A stretch of DNA of 64,000 nt from Phorcus lineatus (GCA_921293015.1 OV121095.1:37483484-37547483); one strand, 5' to 3'; counted from the first letter of the stretch, positions 1-10,986 are shown. Notes: generated by a model not told the origin, from the letters alone. Translations and numbers: made by a program.

Positions 1-83
1 GTCATTAGTTTCTTAATCATTTAAACCAGAAAAATCACTTGCAAATTGCTTTTGTTTTCAATCGTTCTCATTACATATTCGAA

Positions 84-110
84 ATTATATATATAAATAT
101 ATATATATTT
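84..110. repeat. AT-rich simple repeat
   Basis: Short run of alternating A and T (TATATATATAAATATATATA-like) at the left edge. It is a simple low-complexity tract; no TATA-promoter role can be supported because no gene start lies nearby. Confidence 0.8.
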
Positions 111-489
111 GATTAGTATTTCTAATTGGTTCGGTAAAGATCAAAGGCGCCGCCAATTATTTATTTTGCAATAAAGTATCACTTTTGAATGACGTTACCA
201 AACAATGACCAATGACGTCAACCACAAATCGAAATTTTTCGCAAACTTCTATCCACTTCATTTACCTTATTTGAAATGTAACCTACATATGTACGACTTA
301 AAATCGACATGCTTTAAAAGAAATATATCCTCAACCAACATGTTTTGCCCTGAATAATCACATGTATTAACGTCAAACCATTCGGCCTTTGGTCTCATTT
401 TTTACTATTATAGTTCAGGTCAAAACAGTAGTTAATTACAAAACACATAATAGTTGTGGCTACTCTTGTCCTTGATAAAAGTTTTCTTT

Positions 490-1240
490 TGATTGTAAAG
501 TTAATGTCATAGTTCCAATTTGAGTTACCGCTTACTAAGTTACGTCACCGATTTTCTTGATGTTTTTCTTTTCAATCTAATCAAAGGCAAGATCAAAAGA
601 AGATCAACAAAATAAACAAGCAAATGGAAGAACAATTTGGTCCATTGATTATATTGACTGAAGTAGATTAGATGTGTTATTAAAAATAAAGTAATAACGG
701 GACAGACGAAAACCTGTTTAGCTTAAAAAAACTACAACATGATAATTAGTATGTTAATTTTTTCACTTTCTGGGAACAAATGATGGACACAGGTCCATCA
801 ATTTTATTATCTATGTGAAGATGAACACGTAGTTACGTAAATAAACGATTATATTTTGAATAGTGTTAACTAAATGTTTGAAACATTCATTTTCTTTATT
901 TTCTTATCAGAATAATCATTGACTTGCAAATCATGTACAGGTTAAACCATGAGACCCACGAACTACGTTAGAATTATTTACATGTCATCTGGTTTGTTTT
1001 CAAACCGGAAATTAATTTCTAATCAGCACTGATGTTCAATTAATTACGCTATGAATATTATTTCTGATTCAAGACATGTCTCTTCAAGGCATATGTGAGC
1101 TGGAATTGATGACTGTCAAGGCTTGGTGGGTTTCATTATGCTGATTACAACTATCATGAAGCCTGTGCAAGCAAACTAAGGTAACTATTCATTATGTGAC
1201 GTGAGCCATCAATATATTAGAAGTAGAAATATCAGCATCA
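490..1240. repeat. Family A block Z, copy 1
   Basis: This stretch aligns by eye with 16,700-17,370 and with 29,940-30,890. Shared landmarks in order are a CGATTTTCTTGA-like patch, a TTAGATGTGTTATTAAAA patch, AATAGTGTTAACTAAATG, a TTTCAAACCGGAAATTAAT patch and a core around GATGACTGTCAAGGCTTG followed by GGTAACTATTCATTA. Identity looks like 65-80 percent with many indels, so the duplication is old. No reading frame is preserved; I treat it as a noncoding duplicated block. Confidence 0.75.
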
Positions 1241-2690
1241 ATATTTCACAGAATAGTCCTGCATCAAAAGATGACATCATCGTGTTATTTCTTCTGAGGG
1301 TGATTTCAGTGATGGCGCTTTCAATTTTTACGCTGGTAATATTTTCTTCTCAATAAATAATAGATAAATTCTTCTCAAGCCTGCTTTAAAAAGCACATAT
1401 ATATGTTTTTCGGCTTCAAAGAAGTGAGTACACATAAACAAATTTTATAAGATAAATGGTATGCTCGTGTTCAACATTAAAGGTACAATTAAAAAAAAGA
1501 TATCTTTTGAATATCATCAACTAAAGTTTTCTCAGTATTTTCTTCGGTTCAAAGGCATGATTTCTGTAAAATCTCCAAAATATTGAAACACATAAGAAAA
1601 ATAAATATATCATATCATCTGGCAATGTTTGCATAGGGGTCTTACTTGACAAGAGCAAAACTTTGATATGTAAGCTTATTCTATAGAAAACAACAAAAAG
1701 GATAACTGCTGCACAAAGTGATGAAGGAAACGGAGACTCAGATTAAGTATTGGAAGCTTTTCTTTTCAGTGTTTTGAAGTTTTCAATCACATAAACTAGT
1801 TTGAAGACTGTTTGTAAGTAGGCATGGTTTGAATGAATGAATAAATTATTCGACAACGTTTCCATTTTAAAAATAGTAATTTTAGTATGTAATATTCACA
1901 ACACTCAATTAAACATGTATAGACCAGTTGAATCTTCTTATTTTCACATCTATTCAATGTATTGCTTAAAGGCTCCACTTTTTTATCATTTGCATTGTAG
2001 ATTGTATTAGAATACAAAGAAGTATGGGTAATGTATGGGGTGTTAACCGAGTATATAGAGGTTTTCCTAACTCTATATCGAAGAGTTCCCATCCTAGCTG
2101 GGATCGGTATATAAAGTTATTTCAAGTTTAGGGTAGGTTCGAGAATTGGTGTAATCCTAAGCCTAGGATATCCTAACCTCTTTCCTACATAGCTACGATA
2201 TATTCTAACTAGGATACTACCGAGAGTAGGCACAAATGGCCAGGCACTTTAACCTTATATCTGAAAATTGTTTGTACTCCAAAATTAATTTGATTGATTA
2301 GTCTTTGTCTTAACTCAATATATTGTTGTCGAGAATTTTCAGTTTTATTTTGTATTTCATTTTAAAATATGTTGCATTTTCTTAATGAATAGTTCTTAAT
2401 ATCTTCTTCCAATGTAACTTCTAATCAGTTGAATAATTTTTCTAACTATTTTATTCTTGTAATTGAAGCTTTGAAGCTTTGGTGACTTGTTTCGTTTGCA
2501 GTGTTCACGAGCTTTTCAGTTGAATCAATGATATGCAATACAATTGATTTAAATATCTACATCATTATATGTTAAAATGATATGAGTGATATGATGTAAG
2601 GAACGAAAATGTTTTCTATTTGAGTACATTTGTAGCATTTAGATATTTTCCATTCAAAGACGCATTTGACTTCAACACTTTGACTTTGAA
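1241..2690. other. Gene-free AT-rich spacer
   Basis: No supported gene. The segment near 2,090-2,220 is rich in short CCTAG/TAGGAT words, which may be a degenerate local repeat. The minus-strand open frame at 1,796-2,092 is biased toward hydrophobic and Ile/Tyr codons and has no counterpart in the other family A copies. Confidence 0.6.
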
Positions 2691-2728
2691 ATGTTATCTG
2701 TCATTTGGTGACAAACATAATTATGGTT

Positions 2729-3011
2729 ATGTCAATTGTTAAAATGCCCGGAACTTAACTCATTCCAAGCATCAATTATGGTCCATCAGGGCAAAATAGG
2801 AAGTTACAAAATGACGGGATTCAAATGGATAAAGAAAGTCTTCATCAAAGCTGTGTTTGTTAACATGTCAACAGGGAAATTAGAAACAAGTTCAGATGGT
2901 GTTTCTTGTTATCATCAAGATAGAAGGAAGGAAATCATTCTTTTCGCAGCTCCAATTAAATTGAATTTCGCACATGTTGTCTCAACTATCAAAAGAGCTT
3001 CTAGAAGATAA
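2729..3011 (+). pseudogene. Frameshifted copy of the 19.6-kb small ORF
   Basis: Most of this stretch encodes a peptide similar to the one at 19,644-19,925. Shared words are QAS-MVH-G-IGSYK, VFIKA, VNMSTGKLE, DGVSCY and KEIILFA. The corresponding start ATG is present at 2,729, but one extra base near 2,746 (ATGCCCGG against ATCCCGG) shifts the frame, so translation from that ATG stops almost at once. Only a non-ATG start downstream would read the rest. By comparison with the intact copy I call it a pseudogene or pseudo-exon. The family is not recognised. The reverse frame has a stop shared by both copies, which favours the plus strand as the coding one. Confidence 0.4.
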
Positions 3012-3579
3012 AAACATTTTACACTTGTCATAGGGTAAATTCGTATAACTTTTAAAATGAAGTTTGTACATCACTAGGAACAAAGTTTTAGGTGAAAACT
3101 CTTGCCTCGAAATTACAATTTCCAAAGTATAATGTTCCATTGAACATTTTTAAAATCAATGCTGATATATCTAAATTTAAAGAAATAATCGTTTGGAGTG
3201 ACAACTTTAAATACAATCAAGCACGTTTAGTAAAACCTATCAAATTTTAACTTATTTCTTTTATTCAAAGACACATTCCATGATATATAAATAATCACAG
3301 TAGAATGATAGCCAATCGATTCAAATATATTTTCAGAGTTTACAAGGTTAGTTACTCAAAATATTAACTAAACCCACATTCTCATTGCTGAATGTGTTAA
3401 ACAATACATTATTAAAGAATGCTAAGTCATTTAAATTTTTAAATACAAAATGCAATTCTAGTTCTGTATCAACTAACGTAGTCCAACATAATCTAGAGAG
3501 AATTTTACATTCATAGGTAACACTTTTTCAAAGGGAAAGATTTCATGTGATCAAAGCTTGACCAAAAATGTCATTTGAA

Positions 3580-3870
3580 ACTCAATGATTACCAAATAAC
3601 TTCTTAGAACTCGTAGCTCCTCAGAAATGATTACATTTGAGCCCTTAGTTCCATAATGTGATTTATTTGTTTTTCAACACGTTTATAGTTGACTCCTGTA
3701 ACCCTTTGATAACAAGCCCTGTTTTCAGTTGTTCAGAGATCAAATAATCACAACACGTGACAATTTCTGCTCCAAAGACGTCCAAAGGGTCGATTTCAAG
3801 TTGAGGAAGTAATAGAGCTATTTCTCTCATCACATGCTTAAAGTAATGATTGAAACATTAACCACGTACT
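3580..3870. repeat. Family A block R, copy 1
   Basis: Homologous to 20,190-20,500 and 31,940-32,190, with a shorter version at 18,970-19,110. All four carry an invariant CGTCCAAAGGGTC word (here at about 3,779-3,791), and the longer copies share an ATTTCTCTCRTCA patch about 50 bases later. No reading frame is conserved. The invariant word contains CAAAGGGTCA-like sequence reminiscent of nuclear-receptor DR1/HNF4 sites, but that reading is inference. Confidence 0.7.
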
Positions 3871-3969
3871 GTCATATATAAAGAACTGTTATAATTCTTC
3901 AGAAAGTGATTGCTCTCGATGAGGATATGAACAGCAAATCCATCAAAGGACCTATTGTTTCATGGCATG

Positions 3970-4235
3970 TATGGTTAGCCATCCATAATAACTGTGTCCC
4001 AAATACTATTGGTGACCTCCAAATTACTAGCTATAAAAGGTATTTCATGCTGCATTAACGACAGACAGTAAGATCATAAAGAGTTGTCACTACTGATTTA
4101 TAGATATTGAGTCTGCTGAATATCCTACAGTTGTCCCATAGGACGAGCTAGAGGACGATGTTTTATTACATAGCATGTGTTTCGAGCATGTAAGGTATAC
4201 ATCAGTTGTCTACAATAATTTACCATAGTTTTGTC
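3970..4235. repeat. Family A block S, copy 1
   Basis: One of the best conserved family A blocks, matching 20,740-20,990 and 32,505-32,725. Common landmarks are AGCCATCCATAATAAC, CAAATTACTAGCTAT, CGACAGACAG, AAGATCATAAA, TTGTCAC and GTCCCATAGGACGAG. In copy 2 the minus strand carries a short ATG-led hydrophobic frame. Here the ATG is replaced by ATC and a base is missing, so the frame is broken. Confidence 0.75.
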
Positions 4236-4433
4236 ATTGACAAATTTTAGTATCTTACATAATCACACAATCCCAATTAGATGATTATTGATACTGCAAA
4301 TGATCTTTGAAGGGAAAGACTTAAAGTACGATAATTACTGTTCAAGCAGTTTAAAAGATATAAAACCTAAAAATAATTATTAAGACATACAAAAATGGGA
4401 ATGAATTATTTTGATACATAAATATATTCTTTT

Positions 4434-4660
4434 TTATAAAAGAATTTCATCATACAATTTTTCATGGAAAAAATGAATATATCTCTGATATCTCGCTGAT
4501 TGGTTCAGCTTCACGTTAGTGGTTTCAAGTGATCCTATCTGTGACATTTCCTTTGCTAGTACTTCATGAAATCTTGGACTTCTTGTAACTACAAAAAAGA
4601 TGGTGTCAAAGTCCTTCAAAGCCGCGAATATCTCACAGGAGTTTTTTTTTTATTTCACGA
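4434..4660 (-). pseudogene. Terminal exon-like fragment, copy 1
   Basis: The minus strand is open here and ends in a stop. A hydrophobic strand-like run (DTIFFVVT) is followed by a charged helix-like run (HEVLAKEMSQIGSL). The copy at 21,330-21,461 keeps the same frame over the second part (VLANERSQIRSL), with an in-frame shortening of about 36 bases in between. Two diverged copies keeping one frame suggests a former exon at the 3' end of a minus-strand gene. I do not recognise the domain; a strand-loop-helix like that in TIR or SEFIR signalling domains is possible but unsupported. No good acceptor is visible upstream in this copy. Confidence 0.3.
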
Positions 4661-5091
4661 GGTTAGGGTTGTTAAGTCTATAAGTTCTAATCCTAGATTT
4701 TCAGCAACATATATATTATAAACATGTCACATATCGAATTATCTAAGAGACATTGATTGATATGCAAGCACTACTTACTATTAAATGTTGCGAGTGCTTT
4801 GAACATATTCTGTATGCGGTTGGCATTTTAGTACACCAGTAATAAACTAGTTTGAACATAAAAATGTTGGATAGCATGGCAAATTAAGCTAACTTCCGAT
4901 TTATCCCTGAAAGACTACACAATCAGACACCAAACCTGTTATATGGCTTTTGAAAAGATTTGTATCTAGCTATTTACTCTAGTACACATAAACATGGTCG
5001 GTTTATAGAACTTTAATTCTAACATGTTTTGTATATGTTGTGCACTTCTTCTATTTAAAAACAAATTTTATAATCTAGACATACATTACTT

Positions 5092-5411
5092 TTAGACGTT
5101 TGAATATACATGATAAATGTATGTACATGCATAAATAGATATATAAATACTTTGTGATGATCTTTTTGTTAGACATTGCTGACAGAATCGTATGTTATTT
5201 ATATTTTGTTTCACACTATCAGGAAGATTAATTTCGCAAACACAATACCTATATAAAGGGCCTCCAAATGATTGCTGTTCAGCCATATCAACAGAATAAT
5301 TCTGGTATTTACCATTCTCAACCAACACAGGTAGGTTCGTAGTAATTTCCTCTGTCTTAATAGGAAGGTTTTTTGGTCCAGAATTGTAGAACACTGATTA
5401 GATACAATCAA
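5092..5411 (-). pseudogene. Family E exon b, copy 1
   Basis: Minus-strand open frame of about 100 codons beginning just after a good acceptor-like TTGTATCTAATCAG. The protein-like part contains GPKNLPIKTEEITTNLPVL, YNYS/QNYSVD-like N-glycosylation potential and a CxC...CxxC cysteine pattern, suggesting an extracellular region. Related sequence follows exon a at 53,061 and appears as a remnant at 9.6 kb. A second frame is also open here, and simple joining to exon a favours that other frame, so the true frame is unresolved. The matching place in family A copy 2 (22.1-22.3 kb) lacks this segment. Confidence 0.3.
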
Positions 5412-5466
5412 AGTTAGTTGTGCAATCAGCGACGCTGTTTCAAATCAAATAGCCTAAATTATTCCC

Positions 5467-5784
5467 TCAAGCTTTCCAAAAGCCGAACTTTATTTGAATA
5501 TGCACCTTGCACTTTGAGTCGTCTTTACAGAACACAGACGTCTCATATTGCGACTGAATCATTGCACAGGCCTGTGTGACGACATCAAATATGTTATTCA
5601 TGCATTCGCTGTTTTCATTGGCTGAAATATTGCCAGGTAGTTTAAGTTGCAATATGGTGCCGGTAGGGGACACTGCCGGAAGCCCGAGAAACCTTCGCAT
5701 CAACACAGAGGTTTTATAGGAATTTATGACGGAGTTAGCTCTGTTGAAAGAAAATGGCCATTTATCTGCATACATGTAGGACAA
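5467..5784 (-). pseudogene. Family E exon a, copy 1
   Basis: Minus-strand open frame of about 105 codons, downstream of a TGTATGCAG acceptor-like site. Its central peptide LGLPAVSPTG with flanking TSVL-RR and ILQLKL is shared with 52,673-52,957. It also has a NIS glycosylation motif, four cysteines and an FCKDDSKCKV stretch that both copies retain. The 52-kb copy has a usable GT donor directly after this stretch, whereas the same place here reads AAAGTTCGG and lacks GT, so this copy is probably not spliced correctly. Family not recognised; probably a fragment of a secreted or membrane protein gene. Confidence 0.35.
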
Positions 5785-5809
5785 TTTTTGTCAAGCACCA
5801 TCAACATAT

Positions 5810-6560
5810 TTGTTTGAAATGGTATGAATAAAATGAATATAAATGTATGCATACTTATTGTTTTTGCCAAAAGAACTTTTGGAATGTTTTATCAATGAGC
5901 AGTTGACAGCAATCGTAAATTGTAAACAGGGCCTGATTATTAAAGCTTTACTAGGAGAGGTTTGATAGTTATCACACTCAACTCACAGACTTATTCATAA
6001 AGAAATGACGAAAGCAGCACATATTATTTAAATTTTTAATTGTGTGAAACAATGACACATGTAATGAATAATGTTTTTAGGAGTGATAAAAATGCCTCAT
6101 TATGTCTGTAAATGAATACGATTGAATTGAAGGCACTGAAAATTGCTGCAAACATCCCAATAGTATTGATAAACACGACATACCTGTTGTAGTAACTTCA
6201 CTAATTACGAATCCAGAAGTAAAACATCTTTGAATCCTAGTATCGAGTAGTAAGTATCGATTGGAACTGTAAATAGAACTACAGAAAACCTATGCTTTGA
6301 TATGGATGCTTTTTCTGTCAATTCAAGGCAATAATTGATGGGTTGATGTCAAAAGATAATCTCTTACAAACATCAAAATATGTAAAACATTAAAAGGCTA
6401 AAATGTCAATATCGATTATGAAATGTAAGCAAATCTTTTATTCAACTTGTCTTAATAAGCTTATTTGTATCCTGAAATGGAACATCATCGTGATGTGATT
6501 AAGCAACAGTCCATAGGATTTTCTTATACATTCAGAATGATATATAGAGAAACCACATTT
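5810..6560. repeat. Family A block between E and TM segments
   Basis: Aligns with 22,310-22,385 plus 23,385-23,970. Shared landmarks include ATGAATAAAATGAAT, GGAATGTT, the ACAGGGCC region and TAACTTCACTAATTACGAATCCAGAA. Copy 2 carries a 1-kb insertion near 22,385 that is absent here. No frame is conserved. Confidence 0.6.
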
Positions 6561-6613
6561 CTAATTTGAAAATGTCTTATTCACCCGTTCTCTGTTTTCT
6601 TATTATTTCCAAA

Positions 6614-6739
6614 TTACCTGATTATCTTGTCTCTTTCCAAAATACCTCTCTGTTTGATAAATAACAGACTAAAGAAAAAGGTAGTTAGAAGATTGAATTC
6701 CCATCTAATCAGTGCAGGAAGAACACACCAAACCAAATA
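6614..6739 (-). pseudogene. Transmembrane segment, copy 1
   Basis: On the minus strand the frame reads CVLPALIRWEF then LLTTFFFSLLF, IKQRGILERDK and a stop. Copy 2 at 23,979-24,158 and copy 3 at 33,566-33,631 read closely similar peptides in the same frame. A hydrophobic run followed by basic residues is the usual stop-transfer arrangement of a single-pass membrane protein. The sequence upstream, GATATATGTTTGTAG, looks like a splice acceptor. The plus-strand open frame covering this stretch is the shadow of this one. The early stop after the basic segment suggests decay. Confidence 0.35.
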
Positions 6740-7690
6740 TTGCTATCGCGCCTACAAACATATATCAGATCATCAACATCGGTTATGTGCCAAAAGATTA
6801 AAAAAAGTGAAAACCATGATTACGTCCCTGTAATCATTTGACCTGCTTCAACCAAGACCTTATTAATCATTTTAACATCGTACGTCCAAAATGGGAACTG
6901 GATTGATGCCAAACATCCATAGTGACCTCTTTTGCATGTAATCAAGTATGTTTTGGAGGGAAAGGAATTGTTTTCTTTAGCAAACATGCTTTTCTATTTG
7001 ATAATAACCATATGCATGTGGGATCACCCGATTAACGATTGTAAATTCCGTTTAAAGTGATAACCTGTTTTCTTGTACTTGTTTTTGTGCTTTGATGTTT
7101 TAAACAATCATTACTCTATTAATGAACAATGAATGAACCCGAGTTATGGTCAATATGGTCTGAAAGTCTCCAACTGTTTTGAATTCAGGACTGATTGCCT
7201 GATTCTGATCTGTAAGTAACCATTTCCTTCCTGATGTGAACCTATAGTGATTGAACACTGATTGGATGCCAGATAAAACTGATGTATTCCTGAAAGTCAT
7301 GACTATATCCCTTTTTAACCTTTGAACACATTCACATTACTTGCTAATGAAGATCTAGCCTTGATGTTTCATTTGTACAGAGGTTGAAAACTCTGATTTG
7401 ATCTAATGAAAAAAAAAGAATATGTGCACTCATATATCGTTTTCATATGTTGCGGTAAACATATATTTAATATTTTAGCGAAGTCGCTGAAGAAATAAAG
7501 ATTACAGGAAAAGTCTCGGGCTATTATATAGAAAACATAAGTGAGGACACTTGAGTCGCTGACACATGATCGAAAATCGGACATCCAAACTATTTTAACG
7601 TTCGATTCAAACAAAACCATTTTTCCTTAGAAATATTTGTAACGATTATTCTTTCAACTTGGTACTCCTCTTATCCATTTTCTCTAACTC
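6740..7690. other. Family A tail and spacer
   Basis: The part to about 7,030 aligns with 24,180-24,350 and 33,650-34,060 (shared CTGTAATTA, TGCATGTAATCAAGT and GATAATAA words). From 7,030 on I see no recognisable gene or repeat; the minus-strand frames at 7,100-7,300 and 7,369-7,620 have no partner elsewhere in the window. Confidence 0.55.
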
Positions 7691-8050
7691 TATATCACTT
7701 ATCCCACTGACCCACGCGTTAGCACCACCCACCTTTTTTAACCTTCAGAAGATCAAACATCACGTGCATTATCAATGTATGGCAAAACCCAGGACGGTTT
7801 ATCATATCGTCAAATTGGGAGAATATTAACTTTAATGATTTAGCTGTGAATCCCTTCTTAAGCTATATGGGGGATTGACAGTTTTGGTTTTGAATCCAGG
7901 TTAGGAACATTGTTTGCTGAAGAGAAGAGGTCTACATTCAGTGTTACACTGACATGTGCAGAACCACGTTTGGTTCGTCAGTTCCAACTGATACATTCAA
8001 CAGTGAATAGCGACTGAGCATTGCCTTATAAATCTTAAGCTGGTTAAAAT
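7690..8050. repeat. Family A block X, copy 1
   Basis: Aligns with 13,420-13,770 through GAAGATCAAA, a GTGCATTAT/GTGCGTTAT patch, CAGGACGGTTTA/CAGAACGGTTTT, TGAATCCCTTCT and TTCGTCAGT...CAACAGTG. In copy 2 the middle reads GGTTCGAATCCC, which looks like a tRNA B box; here it has drifted to GGTTTTGAATCC. A weak third relative starts near 26,500. Possibly an old tRNA-derived SINE embedded in the duplicated block. Confidence 0.55.
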
Positions 8051-9540
8051 ATGGATACACTGGATCTAGATAAACTTCATTTAAGCTTCATTTGCCATTC
8101 GGAAACTATACTAAAACATTCAACTGTTGAGGATCTTCGTCAAAGAATTCAAGAATAATTCTTATCAGAATGAATATCAATTAACTTTCATATATGTAAG
8201 TTCGGAAGCTATTTGAAGGCTTTCCCTTGAAGGGTTAAATTAACCTCAACAGAAAGAATTGCAACCCCGGGCCCAACCTTTTCTTGATGTCTGCAAATGT
8301 TCTGCAACACATGAGGGTACTCCAGGTATACAAAGAACTCATCTGACAATTGCATTACCTGTATTACGGAAAGGAATCAAACAAACAGATTTAGTGTTTA
8401 TATTATTCAATGAAGAGACGGTTTGCAACAATGATTCTTGTCCACTGTGGAAAGCCATTTCTACTTATTGACAATTTTTGTTTCAGCAAATGTTTTCGAC
8501 TTTTAACTTTTACAAGGGTAACTTAGATGAATGTTTCGAGGAAGACTAATTGCGTAATTACTGAAGATGTTGTTGATATTTTCTCATCAGATGTAGTTTA
8601 AATTCAAACAGAAACTGAAAAATGAATTGGATCCTTATCAAACAGATTTTATGCGTTTATATCATGACGGTAATTTGAAACACATAGATGCAATATTTAT
8701 GTCCAATTGTATCTAACTTTTATTAATCATTCATCAATAAATTTGTGTATGTAGTTATTGGTATCATGTTAGGTCTGCTTCCACTATTTATTCCTATGCA
8801 ATCAAATATAAGTCAAGAATAATCATTGTAATGTTTTCTCTAATGACCATTTTGGCAAATTCTGATCGTCAAAATGATCTTCATACATAACATTCTTAAC
8901 ATTTAAGAGTCTAGCGGCGTAAGAGTTTCCCAATTAATAATAAAACCTGATATTTAGCTTCATTATCTTTTATGAAGGATATTTTGATTATTTGATTATT
9001 ATGAACATGGCAAAATTTTGCACATGGCTGGCATGAGATTCATTACCTTTCACCTGCCATGTCTGTGATTTGGATCATGTAATAAAATGATTGATCACAA
9101 GCATTTGGAAAGTAACGCGCCTCCAAGTCTGATCAGCGAAGTTGTCTTTAGCCCTTGGATATTTTTTATAGATATCTTTATCATCTTGATTTTTATATTT
9201 TAACTATTCAATTATTCAATTCTTATTTGTGAATGAACTGAACCTACCATCAGTCAATTGATGTATTTACTGTCATGTTCACTATAGCATGTAGATTATT
9301 TTGTTTACCTTGAGTGACGATTGATCATGGCAGGTGATTTGTTCTTTATGAGATAAGATTTCAACTTTTTGTTTCTTTGACGTGAGAAATGCATTTATTC
9401 ACCAAAATGCTAATTCATCTTCGCTACATTTCTTTCTGTAACTCATAATGATATTTATGTCTTGATTTTGTCTTAATGGTCTTTTTTCCATTTTCTTAAA
9501 ATTCATTAACTAACTATCTATATCTAAGTGGATGTTCACT
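8051..9540. other. Spacer without supported genes
   Basis: AT-rich sequence. The open frame at 8,259-8,471 on the plus strand is of unremarkable composition and is not repeated elsewhere. No RNA gene or element is recognised. Confidence 0.5.
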
Positions 9541-9720
9541 TCTTAAAATCCCTCCCAACAGAGCTCTGTTCGTCACTAAATCCTATACAACCTGTGTCCT
9601 AACGCGAAACTAGAATTGTAGAAGCCGTATTGGATGCAATCAAATTAGTTGGGCAATCAGTGACGCCATATCAAAAGTTATCATTCAAATCGCCTCTGTC
9701 ATTTTACATATGCTTTCTGA
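9540..9720 (-). pseudogene. Family E remnant
   Basis: Degenerate relative of the 3' part of the 52-53 kb E copy, in reverse orientation. It contains CCTATACAACC, then TTGTAGAAGCC and GGATGCAATCAAATTAG, matching the exon b start and the intron end. The acceptor AG before exon b has mutated, so it cannot splice as in the other copies. It shows that this intron-containing segment has been copied at the DNA level at least three times in the window. Confidence 0.45.
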
Positions 9721-10144
9721 GATAAGATAAGATAAATTGACAATTTGTTATTGTCAACTCCTCGTTAAACTCTGACAAAGTGTTAAACTCACGTGAATTT
9801 AATGTTGTATCATGAAAGTAATGTAGATCTAATGCATTTGCAAATCTTAACTCAAATGGCTAACTATCAATAATGGGAATATTGTGTATCTATTGTTTTT
9901 ATACAAACGTTAATGTTCATGTTATTAAGTGTTTACAAATCAAGACATTTCTTCTTTAGATCCATAGTCTTACAATTTATTCTATTTCTGATTTTTTAAA
10001 GAACTAAATGGAAACACGTTTGTCTCCTGAAAGAACTGGATATGTGCTCTAATGAAATTCCCCATGTGATTAATGTGCCAGACTGTTTTTCATTAGATTC
10101 AAATTTATAATGTACATGTTCTTGTGAGTTAGTTCTGTGACACT
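9721..10144. other. Short AT-rich spacer
   Basis: No gene or repeat recognised, apart from a GATAAGATAAGATAAAT microrepeat near 9,720-9,736. It ends at the LINE target site. Confidence 0.5.
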
Positions 10145-10157
10145 AGAGAAAAGTAAT

Positions 10158-10559
10158 CGACCAAAGGTCGATGTGCAGAAATGCGAGGCATTCCAAAACA
10201 GGTGTCTAAGACGAATCTTGAAAGTTTTCTGGCCCCAAAAGATCAGCAACAAAGAACTGAGGGAGAGAACTGGAGTGGAATCTGTGGAGGAGAGTTTGAA
10301 AAGGAAAAGATGGAGATACATCGGACATGTCCTGAGAAAAGACTCTACAGAGGACACGAAAGTCGCACTGACATGGGCTCCAGAGGGGAAGAGGAAAAGA
10401 GGAAGACCAAGAGAGACATGGAGAAGGACAGCAGAAAAGGAGATGAATGCTATGGGCTGGAACACCTGGAGAGCCGTAGAGATTGTAGCCAGGGACAGAA
10501 CAAAATGGAGACAACAACTGCCTGCCTTATGTTCCACAAGGAACCAGGAGGATAAGTAA
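10158..10559 (+). CDS. Partial LINE reverse transcriptase C-terminus
   Basis: Frame of about 133 codons with features of the region after the polymerase domain in RTE-type endonuclease-reverse transcriptases. It has a KCEAFQNRCLRRIL start, ISNKELRERTG, the RKRWRYIGHVLRK block, the basic PEGKRKRGRPRETWRR block, and a final WRAVEIVARDRTKWR before CSTRNQEDK and a stop. The endonuclease and catalytic polymerase domains are missing through 5' truncation, so it cannot move by itself. The upstream in-frame codons 10,137-10,157 belong to the host flank, and a GTG there is not a true start. Overlapping frames on both strands are shadows. Confidence 0.85.
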   Translation, partial: RPKVDVQKCEAFQNRCLRRILKVFWPQKISNKELRERTGVESVEESLKRKRWRYIGHVLRKDSTEDTKVALTWAPEGKRKRGRPRETWRRTAEKEMNAMGWNTWRAVEIVARDRTKWRQQLPALCSTRNQEDK

Positions 10560-10572
10560 GTAAGTAAGTAAG
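10553..10572 (+). repeat. TAAG microsatellite LINE tail
   Basis: About five TAAG units directly after the LINE stop codon. RTE-clade LINEs commonly end in short tandem repeats rather than poly(A). The tail ends exactly where the second target-site copy begins. Confidence 0.85.
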
Positions 10573-10783
10573 AGAAAAGTAATACAACAGTCAACAGGGT
10601 GGCTTTTATGTCGTAACAATGGATTCAAATTTGATATAGCACAGTGAAATTGTATACAGCATATACTTCATCTAATGTTAAAGGCGAGCCGTTTGATCTA
10701 TCAGTATATATAAGATATATAAGACCTAGACTCCATGTGTTTAAACTTCAGCAAATTATCCCAATCTAATGATTGAAATTTGT

Positions 10784-10986
10784 GAACGTTGGATCAACAT
10801 CCCCATTTTCAAGATTTGTTACAAACCAATATCGCCATAAATCAAAATGGAAAGACCGGTTAGGTTTTCACTAACTATTTGGTCTTTCTGAACGTTGGAT
10901 CAACATCCCTATTTTCAAGATTTGTTACAAACCAATATCGCCATAAACCAAAATGGAACGACCAAATAGTTAGTGAAAACCTAATC
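10784..10986. repeat. Interleaved direct and inverted repeat
   Basis: A 74-base unit (GAACGTTGGATCAACATCCC to GGAA-GACC) at 10,784-10,857 recurs at 10,890-10,963 with only a few changes. In addition GGTTAGGTTTTCACTAAC at 10,858 onward is the reverse complement (26 of 27 bases) of 10,960-10,986. A direct repeat and a hairpin stem therefore share the same 200 bases. No ORF. Probably a small foldback element that duplicated in place. Confidence 0.85.

Larger units (their letters stand above)
10145..10583 (+). mobile_element. 5'-truncated RTE-like LINE with target duplication
   Basis: The 13-base word AGAGAAAAGTAAT occurs at 10,145-10,157 and again at 10,571-10,583. It brackets a reverse-transcriptase C-terminus and a TAAG microsatellite tail, which is the signature of target-primed reverse transcription. 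Only the last 133 codons or so of the element survive. The two direct repeats are identical and the residual frame is open, so the insertion is probably young compared with the surrounding diverged duplications. It lies in unique sequence just past the E remnant. Confidence 0.85.

Noticed and set aside
4434..4660. TIR or SEFIR domain assignment
   Set aside because: Only a hydrophobic strand plus helix is visible; none of the box motifs of those families can be identified.
10070..10594. 174-codon minus frame opposite the LINE
   Set aside because: It is the reverse shadow of the basic, purine-rich LINE C-terminus, which gives Ser/Leu/Phe-rich antisense frames.
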